From Coriobacteriales bacterium (GTDB taxonomy: Bacteria > Actinomycetota > Coriobacteriia > Coriobacteriales > UBA8131), in NCBI GenBank assembly GCA_031256575.1, contig JAIRQI010000147.1, positions 1 through 13,965 on the forward strand: a stretch of DNA of 13,965 bases. The letters run 5' to 3'. Each line of letters opens with the position of its first letter. The stretch's first letter is position 1. A program made the translations under genes and the position numbers. Below the pieces are notes generated by a model. It saw only the letters and a program-made list of their open reading frames with translations, made no database searches and was not told where the DNA came from. Of this stretch, positions 4,567-11,775 are shown in pieces.

Positions 4567-7368
4567 TCAAGTTTTCTCTACCAAGCCGTACTTGACCTTG
4601 ATACGGTCCAGTTTTTCCAGCATCGGTTGAGCAGCGATAGCTAAAAATACCACCGTGGCAAAAGCATGCACCAAATCAAGGGGTATACCCTGGAGAATAG
4701 CTGCGAAAAACATCGGCAGTTTGGGGTCGGGGTTATAGGTGAACACGAAGCTGGAGTTCATCAGGCCGCCATAAATAACAAATGCTGCTAAACCGCCAAA
4801 GATACAGAGGGCAGTAGTGGAACGCAGCAACACCCCCTTCTTGAACAACACGCCGGCCAGTAGCCCAATCAACCCAAAGGCAAACATCTGCCAGGGTGTC
4901 CAAGGCCCCTGGCCAAAATACATGTTACTGACAAAGCCAGTCACTGCGCCAACTAAAAAGCCAGCTTCGCCGCCAAAGGCTACGGCCGAGATGATAACCA
5001 CAGCAACCACCGGCTTGAAATGAGGCAGCATAAAGAAGGCTGTTCGGCCAGCCACCCCGATGGCACAGAGCACGGCAATGATTACCAGCTCCCGGGCCTG
5101 TGGTTTGCGGCCTTCGAAGACCAGGATAAAGGGCAGCATGGTCTCGGTGATAATCATTATGGCAATAATGTTGTAGCTACGGTCATTTAAATAAAAGATA
5201 CCGAAATAGATAGTTAGGGGTATAGCCAAAAGAATCATCGCTGCAGCAGCGACGGTGCGTTTAGAGAGCTTGCGTTGACCGACCGGGGTCTGTACAGCCT
5301 GCCATTCTCGCTGGCCACGCCGCCAATTGACCGCCAGGATAGCAGTCACTACCTCTAGGGCTAAGGCTAGCATCAGCCCGCTATACAACCAGGCCTGAGC
5401 GGGATCGCTGGCAACAGTGATAGCTTCTTGGCCACCAATGATGAAGTCAGAGAAGCCATCCCAGTGCAAAGCGGTAAGAAAGACAGTCAGGCTAAAAGCC
5501 AACAGAGCCAAACCTAATACCAGCAGCCTGGGCCAGGTCATTTTCTTTGTCTTCGGCTTGGCTTTCAGCAAGTTCGGCTGCTCTTCTTCAAGACTGTAGT
5601 GGCCGCTTTCTAGGTCATCGTCTTCCAATTCTGGCAAAGCTGGCGGGGTGCCGCCGAGGGCGCTGATGATGTCGTTGGCAGTGACTGCTGTAGGCAGCAC
5701 CTGGCGAGCCATTCGATTGGCAGCCGATGTATAGAAGCTGTTGCCGCTGAAAAACTCCCGCGGTGGGTTCTCGGTAATGATGTGCCCGTCAAAAAACAGC
5801 GCGCAATGCCCGGCATGTTCGGCACAGAATTCCAGGTCATGGCTGACGATGATAACTGCTACCCCAGCTGCGGTCAGTTTTCGCAAGATGCCGGCAAAGA
5901 CCAACTTGAACTCAGCGTCCAGACCCTTGGTCGGCTCATCTAGAAGCAGGATACGTGGCTTCAAGAGTAAGACCTTAGCCAGAGCTGCTCGCTGTTGCTC
6001 ACCCCCCGAAAGGTCATAGGGGTGTGAGTCCAGCAGGTTCTCAAGGCGACAGAGAGTCACCATGTTCATCATTTGGGCGTTCTTCTCGGGCTTGGAGAGC
6101 TTGCTTTCGGAGAGAATCTCCAAGAGGTCCTCGCGAACAGTCTTAGCCACAAACAGGCTTTGTGGGTTTTGCGGCAAGACACCCAGAAGGTTTTGGAATA
6201 GCTGGTTGTTGGGTATTTTATTGATATCGGTACCCTCTACCAAGACTTTGCCGCGGTAGGGTTTCTGAAGCCCGGCAATCAAAGACAAGGTGGTGGTCTT
6301 GCCGGTGCCGTTGCCACCGAGGATTGTCGTCACCTCTCCCGCGTAGGCCTTAAACGACAGTCCTTTGACAATGTCTGGCAGCTCCTTCTCATACTTGAAC
6401 CAGACATCTTGCAGCTCGACTGCGGCAGGCCCGCTGACAACCTTTGTCTTGTCAGCTACAGTATTACCGGCTAACTGCTGGTTGCTGACCGTCTGGTCGT
6501 TCCATTCAGTGATGGCCTGGGAGCGGCCATTGCTGGCTATAGCAGTTAACCAATCTCGCCCATCGCGTACGGTAGTCGGGCATTCCAAGCTATTTGCGAC
6601 CTCTGCCCAGACCCGCATCGGCACCGGCATGGCATTGAACATGCCATGCTGTTCCAAGCGCAGGGCCTCCCCCACTTCGGACGGAGTACCAGAGCAGATA
6701 ATCCGGCCACTATCCATCACCACAGCCCGGTTAGCTAAAGGAAAAGCCTCTTCTAATCGATGTTCGGTGAGCAGTACGGTCACTCCCAACTCACGGTTGA
6801 TTTTGCCGATGGTGGCTAGAAAATCGGAAGCAGCAATCGGGTCAAGTTGCGAGGTAGGTTCGTCCAGAATCAGTAATGAAGGTTGCATGGCCATGATTGA
6901 AGCCAAAGCCAAGAGTTGTTTCTGGCCACCAGAAAGCTCGCTGACATCATTATAAAACCAGTTCTGGATGCCAAAGAAGCTAGCCATTTCGGCCACTCTG
7001 AGCCGGATTGTAGCAGTATCATAACCTAGGCTTTCTAAACCGAAAGCCAACTCATGCCAAACCTTATCGGTAACTATCTGGTTGTCGGGGTTCTGCATGA
7101 CAAAGCCGATGCGCATCGCCGCATCACGGTCACTTAAGCCCTTCAATGGTGTTCCCTCAAAAAAGATGTCACCGGAGATTGCACCATAGGGAGCCAGACT
7201 GGGTTTTAGTTGCCTGAGCAAGGTAGTCTTGCCACAGCCCGAGGGGCCACAGAGCACCACCATCTCACCTGGCTTGACCGCCAGGTCAATGTCAGCCAGC
7301 GCCGGGGCTTCCCGCTCGGGGTAGGTGAAGTTCAGACCTTCGATGCGGACGCTTGCAGTGTTCTCCAC
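4567..7368 (-). CDS. Fused ECF transporter: two ATPase domains plus an S-component-like membrane domain
   Basis: 933 residues. ATPase 1 (about 7-240): Walker A GPSGCGKTT 41-49, Q-loop MQNP 91-94, signature LSGGQ 145-149, Walker B LLILDEP 165-171, switch H203. ATPase 2 (about 316-545): Walker A GGNGTGKTT 351-359, LPQNP 398-402, LSGGEQQR 453-460, LLLDEPTKGLD 474-484, H510. After an acidic linker (580-605) a membrane region holds about two helices (613-680) and then helices from 705 on. Its ECF-S core has RELVIIAVLCAIGVAGR (759-775), FKPVVAVVII, FGGEAGFLVGA, SNMYFGQGPWTPWQM (814-828). Both ATPase sites look intact. Separate ECF systems encode A, A' and S apart, so this fusion is unusual. It starts at GTG inside ecfT (37-bp overlap, weak ribosome site), suggesting translational coupling. 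Substrate inferred as a corrinoid from the DUF4430 and barrel genes upstream; not proven. Confidence 0.9.
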   Translation of the reverse strand: MENTASVRIEGLNFTYPEREAPALADIDLAVKPGEMVVLCGPSGCGKTTLLRQLKPSLAPYGAISGDIFFEGTPLKGLSDRDAAMRIGFVMQNPDNQIVTDKVWHELAFGLESLGYDTATIRLRVAEMASFFGIQNWFYNDVSELSGGQKQLLALASIMAMQPSLLILDEPTSQLDPIAASDFLATIGKINRELGVTVLLTEHRLEEAFPLANRAVVMDSGRIICSGTPSEVGEALRLEQHGMFNAMPVPMRVWAEVANSLECPTTVRDGRDWLTAIASNGRSQAITEWNDQTVSNQQLAGNTVADKTKVVSGPAAVELQDVWFKYEKELPDIVKGLSFKAYAGEVTTILGGNGTGKTTTLSLIAGLQKPYRGKVLVEGTDINKIPNNQLFQNLLGVLPQNPQSLFVAKTVREDLLEILSESKLSKPEKNAQMMNMVTLCRLENLLDSHPYDLSGGEQQRAALAKVLLLKPRILLLDEPTKGLDAEFKLVFAGILRKLTAAGVAVIIVSHDLEFCAEHAGHCALFFDGHIITENPPREFFSGNSFYTSAANRMARQVLPTAVTANDIISALGGTPPALPELEDDDLESGHYSLEEEQPNLLKAKPKTKKMTWPRLLVLGLALLAFSLTVFLTALHWDGFSDFIIGGQEAITVASDPAQAWLYSGLMLALALEVVTAILAVNWRRGQREWQAVQTPVGQRKLSKRTVAAAAMILLAIPLTIYFGIFYLNDRSYNIIAIMIITETMLPFILVFEGRKPQARELVIIAVLCAIGVAGRTAFFMLPHFKPVVAVVIISAVAFGGEAGFLVGAVTGFVSNMYFGQGPWTPWQMFAFGLIGLLAGVLFKKGVLLRSTTALCIFGGLAAFVIYGGLMNSSFVFTYNPDPKLPMFFAAILQGIPLDLVHAFATVVFLAIAAQPMLEKLDRIKVKYGLVEKT

Positions 7369-8234
7369 GTTAAATCTACTTTCAGGTTGAGTAACATCGG
7401 CATCAAACTCAAAGCAAGGTAAGAGATGAAAACGATGACTTGAAATACGGTTAAAGGAGCGCTGGTGAGCACCGGGTAATACCAGAAGAGCAGCTGGCTA
7501 GTAAGTGAGCCGCTGATAAGCAAGCCGCCAGCAATCAGTAAAAAGAGCATCGCCCAGCGGTCACGCTTGTCAAAGCGAAAGATGCTGAAAGCGGAGCGCT
7601 TAGGCAGCCCATAACCACGGCTCTTCATGCTGTCTGCTGTATCGATGGCGTTCTCAAGCGACCAGGTGACCAGCATCGAGAGTATCTTGATACCGTGTTT
7701 GGCCCGCTGCAGCACACCGCCATTCGAGACATCCCGGCCCACACAACGCTGAGCGTTGGCAATAATCTTAATCTGCGCAGTAAACCGCGGCACGAAGCGT
7801 AGCGCCATTGACAGCACCAGAGACATAGCCGGGATAATGCGCCCGAACAGGTAGACGAATTTGTCACTGGTCATCACTTTGTTGAAACCACTGAACCAGG
7901 TAATCACAGTAATCAACATAAAAGCTGCGTGAACCCCGTAAACGATGGATTCCAGGGTCAGGGGGTTACCACTGGGCAGATATGTCAGGATGGTCACCCC
8001 CTGGTGTGAGAAAGCCGGGTTCAAGAGCATGGCAATCAGTAGTAGAGGCATCATGTACATCAGATTGAAACGGATAGCCTTGCGGCCGTTCAAGTAAATC
8101 GAGTAGCTCAAAGAACCGAGAAACGACATGGCCAGCAACACTGGATGCTGGATGAACATAGTCGACCCGATGACCAAGACAAAGAACAGCATAGCTACCG
8201 TCGGATGATAGCCAGACAAGGTGTCCTTATCCAC
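7332..8234 (-). CDS. ecfT: ECF transporter scaffold subunit EcfT
   Basis: 300 residues, a CbiQ/EcfT-family membrane protein that links the ATPases to the S component. Membrane helices lie at about 11-47, 56-75, 96-117, 133-148, 226-245 and 260-285. The two coupling-helix arginine motifs appear as AQR (161-163) within ANAQRCVGRD and SRG (205-207) within ADSMKSRGYG, the contacts that sit in the grooves of the two ATPases. The start is GTG at 8234, with AAGGAG five bases upstream. It follows the DUF4430 lipoprotein gene after 28 bases and overlaps the fused A-A-S gene, so all three are probably one transcript. It is distinct from the CbiQ expected in the cbiMN operon. Confidence 0.92.
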   Translation of the reverse strand: MDKDTLSGYHPTVAMLFFVLVIGSTMFIQHPVLLAMSFLGSLSYSIYLNGRKAIRFNLMYMMPLLLIAMLLNPAFSHQGVTILTYLPSGNPLTLESIVYGVHAAFMLITVITWFSGFNKVMTSDKFVYLFGRIIPAMSLVLSMALRFVPRFTAQIKIIANAQRCVGRDVSNGGVLQRAKHGIKILSMLVTWSLENAIDTADSMKSRGYGLPKRSAFSIFRFDKRDRWAMLFLLIAGGLLISGSLTSQLLFWYYPVLTSAPLTVFQVIVFISYLALSLMPMLLNLKVDLTWRTLQASASKV

Positions 8235-8262
8235 AGATGCTCCTTATACTTCCATCTATGGC

Positions 8263-9444
8263 TCAGCGTCCCATGGAGTCGCCGATGGCATAGAAGCCAC
8301 CGATGTCGCGGCCCAGGTCACAAGTGTAGATCCACTCAATGACGTCGCCATTCTGCAGGTGATAACGGCTGGCTCCATAATTCGGGAACCATCCGTTGAC
8401 CTTGTACATCCAACCGGAGTTCTCACCTACATCGAATTCATAGAGATTATGAATGCCCTGTACGTAGACCGAGTTGTAAATCGGAGTCCACTTGAAGGAC
8501 ATATGGATGCCCGAGCTGCGGCACTCCCGCTGCAGCACATCAAAGACATTCTCGCCCTCATAGAAGACACAGGTGCGGGTAATCATGATTGCCCCATCAC
8601 CTGGTACCTGGGAGACCTTGTTCGGCTCGCAGATAGCCATATTGTCCAAAATGGTGTCACAGCGAATCGACAGTGTACATGTGTAGCGCACAGCAGTATT
8701 GACTGTCACATCTTCCGGTTCGACCGGAGCCGGGCGGCCGGCTGGTGTCGGATCTGTCAGGTACTTGTCCTTCTCCCCGGTACTGCCAGTGCTGCCGCTG
8801 GCTCCGGCACCGGTATAGGTGTCATCCAACTCGACCAGCGGCTGATCTCCGCCAGTGTTCTGGTTGCTCTGGTCAGAGCCAGTGACTAAGGAGTTTCCCG
8901 GAGCCTCACTCTTGCCAACCAGGTAGAACAGACCCTTGAAGTCTTGCGGTATGTAGGTGATGATAGCGTTCGGGCTGTTCTCTAAAGCAGCAGTTGCCAA
9001 CAAGGTAGCCTTATTGCTATTCAAGTCAAAGGAGTACAACTCGACAGATGCCGCGTCCCAGATATCAGCTAGATATATGGATAAGGTCGGGTGGCCAGCC
9101 AGGGGGTTCTCAGTCTCAAAGCTCAACTCTTGCACATAGGCTGCTTTCAGGTAACTCTTGACCGTACTGCTATGGGAGCTACTGAAATTTACCTTCAGGT
9201 TCATGTCTTCGGGCTCTTCAATCAAACTTCCGATGAATAGCCACTGGTAGGTGATATCGTTGTTGTTGCCATTGAAGATACCAAAGTCGTCACTGTCCCT
9301 GATACCTTCGAAGACCGACTTGGCAATGATGCCGTTGGCTGGGATCTGCACTGTACGCTGGGCGCCACTGCTGCTGCTGCCACAACCGCTCAGGCAACTG
9401 CCCAGCATCATGACCACCAGCAGCCAGCTGATCAGTTTTCTCAT
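8263..9444 (-). CDS. Lipoprotein with C-terminal DUF4430 (transcobalamin-like) domain
   Basis: 393 residues from ATG 9444, chosen because AAAGGAG lies eight bases upstream and the product starts with a standard lipoprotein signal (MRKLISWLLVV... LSGC, lipidated C21). An ATG six codons earlier (9462) has a poorer site. Residues about 25-180 form a beta-rich domain I do not recognise; 185-245 is a Gly/Ser/Thr/Pro linker; about 250-382 is DUF4430, with GENVFDVL, YEFDVGENSGWMYKVNGW, NYGASRYHLQNGDVIEWIYT and CDLGRDIG. DUF4430 matches the C-terminal beta domain of animal transcobalamin/intrinsic factor. The mature protein would sit on the outer face of the membrane next to the ECF transporter, where it could hold or hand over a corrinoid. 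Ligand is inferred from the family and the neighbours. Confidence 0.87.
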   Translation of the reverse strand: MRKLISWLLVVMMLGSCLSGCGSSSSGAQRTVQIPANGIIAKSVFEGIRDSDDFGIFNGNNNDITYQWLFIGSLIEEPEDMNLKVNFSSSHSSTVKSYLKAAYVQELSFETENPLAGHPTLSIYLADIWDAASVELYSFDLNSNKATLLATAALENSPNAIITYIPQDFKGLFYLVGKSEAPGNSLVTGSDQSNQNTGGDQPLVELDDTYTGAGASGSTGSTGEKDKYLTDPTPAGRPAPVEPEDVTVNTAVRYTCTLSIRCDTILDNMAICEPNKVSQVPGDGAIMITRTCVFYEGENVFDVLQRECRSSGIHMSFKWTPIYNSVYVQGIHNLYEFDVGENSGWMYKVNGWFPNYGASRYHLQNGDVIEWIYTCDLGRDIGGFYAIGDSMGR

Positions 9445-9474
9445 GCTCGTTACTCCTTTCATGATGTTTCCCTT

Positions 9475-10227
9475 TCAATCCTTGACAATTATCATGGCGG
9501 GATAAGCCCGCAAGGTTTTCATAGAGGTAGCCAGACTGGAGCCATCTTCCGCGCCACCGATGGTGGCAAAGCAGGCATCAGCAACCGTGATATTTAGTTG
9601 ATTACCGGCAATTGCACTGTCTCGCAATCGAAAAACCAGGCGCACCACAATGTCGCTTTGGCCTTTGGCAAAGCCATCGGCTACATAAGCGTGGCTACCC
9701 CCGGAAATATCCAGGTACATGATGTTCACTACACCCCGCTGGTTAGATGCTGCGATATCAGCTACCCAGAGTGGAATGTCGTAGTGCATCTCACCATTGG
9801 CACTGACATTGCCTAGCGTCATCATCGTACCCTGCTTGAGTCCGACGAACTCTAGCTTGCTGCTGTCGAACTCCACCGACAGACTGGCTGCCGGATAATT
9901 ACCTTCCGGTAGCTCGGACAGCACAACATCGATAACAATCTCGTCCCGGCTAGCCGCTGAGACCGGCTGGGGAGACATCAAGGTGATAGAAGGAGTCGAA
10001 GCATCTCCAAAGGGGCCGCGCAGGTAGAATAGAGCTACCGCTAAGACAATCAGCAGAAAACCAGCTGCAAAAGTCAAAAAGCGGTTGCGCTTGCTATCCC
10101 AGAACTTCGGCTTTTTGTAAAGCCCGTAAGGGTCGTCGCTGGCAGTTTCACCTGCAGTGTCATCAACTGCCGTGACGCCAGTGTCTTGAGCATTGCTAAC
10201 GCTGTTATGCTCTTCGCTTGAACCCAT
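9475..10227 (-). CDS. Membrane-anchored cohesin-domain protein
   Basis: 250 residues from ATG 10227, with AAGGAA a few bases upstream; an in-frame GTG one codon earlier is too close. Residues 1-48 are hydrophilic and acidic (cytoplasmic), followed by basic KPKFWDSKRNR and one membrane helix at about 50-69 with no cleavage site, a type II anchor placing the C-terminus outside. Residues about 80-249 read as a cohesin: SPQPVSAASRDEIVIDVVLSELP, then AASLSVEFDSSKLEFVGLKQG (the typical yDpskLevv...G pattern), and DIVVRLVFRLRD near the end. Cohesins bind dockerins, and two dockerin proteins are encoded directly upstream. It would tether them to the membrane near the ECF importer. It ends 30 bases before the DUF4430 lipoprotein start. 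Confidence 0.8.
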   Translation of the reverse strand: MGSSEEHNSVSNAQDTGVTAVDDTAGETASDDPYGLYKKPKFWDSKRNRFLTFAAGFLLIVLAVALFYLRGPFGDASTPSITLMSPQPVSAASRDEIVIDVVLSELPEGNYPAASLSVEFDSSKLEFVGLKQGTMMTLGNVSANGEMHYDIPLWVADIAASNQRGVVNIMYLDISGGSHAYVADGFAKGQSDIVVRLVFRLRDSAIAGNQLNITVADACFATIGGAEDGSSLATSMKTLRAYPAMIIVKD

Positions 10228-10278
10228 CACTTTCCTTGACCTTTCTAGCTACCGAATTGACTGTAAATACTAGGTGAC

Positions 10279-10330
10279 AGAGCTTTGTTCCACCTAGAGG
10301 AGGGGTTGCCTCACAGTGGAACAAAGCTCT
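10279..10330 (-). repeat. Perfect 15-bp inverted repeat spanning the stop codon of the X-dockerin gene
   Basis: AGAGCTTTGTTCCAC (10279-10293) is exactly repeated in reverse complement at 10316-10330, with a 22-base loop that holds the stop codon (10294-10296) and a smaller GAGG/CCTC pairing. The right arm encodes C-terminal residues of the upstream protein. There is no T tract after it on either strand, so it is not a standard terminator; mRNA processing, stabilisation or partial attenuation before the cohesin gene is possible. Confidence 0.8.
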
Positions 10331-11571
10331 ACCTCCTTAGAGCTTGTTTGTTCAAGATCTTTCATTACCTCGAACTCCGTACCGGAGATGTAATGCTCAA
10401 TGATTGCCAAGACATCGTAGGTATCAATGCCTGCTCGACCATTAACGTTCATAGCCAAAATCTGACTATTTGATGTCACTGGCTTTCCGCGCAGCCAGAC
10501 AGCGGTGACTTCTAAGGCATCTTGGGCATTGACGATGCCGTTACCATCGGTATCACCAAAGACCAGCTGCTCGCTGGTATCGTCAGGATAAATGAGGTAG
10601 TTAGCTGAAGCTGAGATGTCTGCCGCTGGTTCCTCTACTGAGGTACATAGCAGATAGCTGTCTAGACCATGAAGACTGGTTAACTCAGGGGAGTAGAACA
10701 ACTTACTGTCTTTATAAGAGATTGACTGGCCGCTTTCCAAGCCGGAGACCAGTACAGCCACAACACTGAGATCTGCTGGAACCAAATCGGAATCGTTGTC
10801 GTAGCCAGACCCATAACTATACCCAGGTTCATTGTAGTAACCGAAGTCATTGTTGTAACCGAGCTCGCTATTATGTCTTGTTTCGCTGTTGTGCTCAGAA
10901 TCACCTACACAGTTAGGTTCGCCGCTAAGATAGAGCACATAAAAGGTGATGGTGATACCTGCTATATCACCTGGGATACCGCTAGAGCCTTCAGTTCTAA
11001 GATCATCACCTTCTGTTAACTCATTGGTGTCAGCTATCTCAACTTCGTCATAGCTGGAGCTAGCGTGGTTGCCAGCCTCAGTAGCTTGGTCGTTAACTGA
11101 TGAATCTTCTTCGCCAGAGGTATCTTGGCTATCGTCAGTGGTTGCTGTGTCTTCGTCAGTAGTTGCTGTGTCTACAGCTGTGGTGCTTGTACCTTCATCA
11201 GCAGTTTGGCCGTCGGTAGTTTTCAAAGGAGCTGGTAGGCTTGCCAGTAAGCCTGTTGTTTTATCAACCGTAGACCAGTGTTTGGTCTGAGCGAGTGCTG
11301 CAGCGGGAGTGCCAAAGACCAGGCAGAAAGCCAGAATGGATAATATGAGACAACCGAGCTTTTTTTTGATTGCGCCCTCTTGCAGTAAACTCAGGCTGCC
11401 AGATAGACCAGCAGCTGCATCTGAGAACCTGGCTCGCAACCTCTTGTAGCTGTTGCCGGAAGACGAAGGTTTCTTCAAGCCTCGGTCCAGGGCAAGATGA
11501 AACCTCCGTCTTTCGGTAACAGTCTGTCTTCTTGTGACACTGTTACCATCTCTGAAATCTTTGATGTGCAT
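10294..11571 (-). CDS. Exported X-module/dockerin protein with acidic linker and Tyr-rich repeats
   Basis: 425 residues. A long basic N-terminus leads to a hydrophobic stretch (72-94) ending PAAALA, a probable signal peptidase site after A94. Residues 115-200 form a Thr/Asp/Glu/Ser-rich linker with a DTATTDE/DTATTDD duplication. Residues 238-261 are four tandem hexapeptides starting GY. Residues about 266-335 form a beta-rich module (SISYKDSKLFYSPELTS), and 337-400 a type I dockerin: first calcium loop complete (D340, D342, N344, D351), second loop degenerate (N375, N377, R379, D386). Module plus dockerin match the C-terminus of the barrel protein encoded upstream. Start ATG 11571 follows GAGAGGATAA. 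Likely partner: the membrane-anchored cohesin made by the next gene. No enzymatic domain is seen; the role may be a linker or adaptor. Confidence 0.82.
   Translation of the reverse strand: MHIKDFRDGNSVTRRQTVTERRRFHLALDRGLKKPSSSGNSYKRLRARFSDAAAGLSGSLSLLQEGAIKKKLGCLILSILAFCLVFGTPAAALAQTKHWSTVDKTTGLLASLPAPLKTTDGQTADEGTSTTAVDTATTDEDTATTDDSQDTSGEEDSSVNDQATEAGNHASSSYDEVEIADTNELTEGDDLRTEGSSGIPGDIAGITITFYVLYLSGEPNCVGDSEHNSETRHNSELGYNNDFGYYNEPGYSYGSGYDNDSDLVPADLSVVAVLVSGLESGQSISYKDSKLFYSPELTSLHGLDSYLLCTSVEEPAADISASANYLIYPDDTSEQLVFGDTDGNGIVNAQDALEVTAVWLRGKPVTSNSQILAMNVNGRAGIDTYDVLAIIEHYISGTEFEVMKDLEQTSSKEVELCSTVRQPLL
10789..10860. repeat. Four tandem 18-bp units coding GY-hexapeptides
   Basis: Inside the X-dockerin gene four consecutive 18-bp units encode GYNNDF, GYYNEP, GYSYGS and GYDNDS. 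The DNA copies are diverged and the glycine-tyrosine pair is kept. A related HNSE motif occurs twice just before them. Confidence 0.75.
11133..11174. repeat. 21-bp tandem direct repeat in the acidic linker
   Basis: Two adjacent 21-bp copies (11133-11153, 11154-11174) differ at two positions and encode the DTATTD[ED] duplication of the linker. It is in frame, so copy-number change would alter linker length only. Confidence 0.75.
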
Positions 11572-11712
11572 TTATCCTCTCTCAATTGTTCTTCTAAGAA
11601 GCAATCAAATTGCTGTAGCTTTGGCTGATCTCAACCGGGACGATTACCTTCGAGCAGTAGCAGCTCTTTGAACTGGCGGCTCGTTTTTCTGGATTTTGCT
11701 AAATCGGGGGAT

Positions 11713-11740
11713 GGGAGCCGCTGGTAAGCAAGCGGCTCCC
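11713..11740 (-). repeat. Perfect 10-bp GC-rich hairpin between the barrel and X-dockerin genes
   Basis: GGGAGCCGCT (11713-11722) and AGCGGCTCCC (11731-11740) form a strong stem with an 8-base loop, starting 35 bases after the stop of the barrel gene. No T tract follows on the minus strand, so it is a leaky terminator or an RNA-stabilising/processing element. In the remaining 140 bases up to the next start (11572-11712) I see no convincing promoter. Confidence 0.75.
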
Positions 11741-11775
11741 GAACCCGAAAGGCAACCCAGAAATGCGGGAGTTAA

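Noticed and set aside
6365..6955. A 196-codon open frame on the plus strand
   Set aside because: It lies opposite the ATPase domains of the fused ECF gene, whose motifs are unmistakable; the product shows no recognisable domain.
8221..8889. A 222-codon open frame on the plus strand
   Set aside because: It is antisense to the DUF4430 lipoprotein gene, lacks a ribosome site and family motifs, and reflects the codon bias of the real gene.
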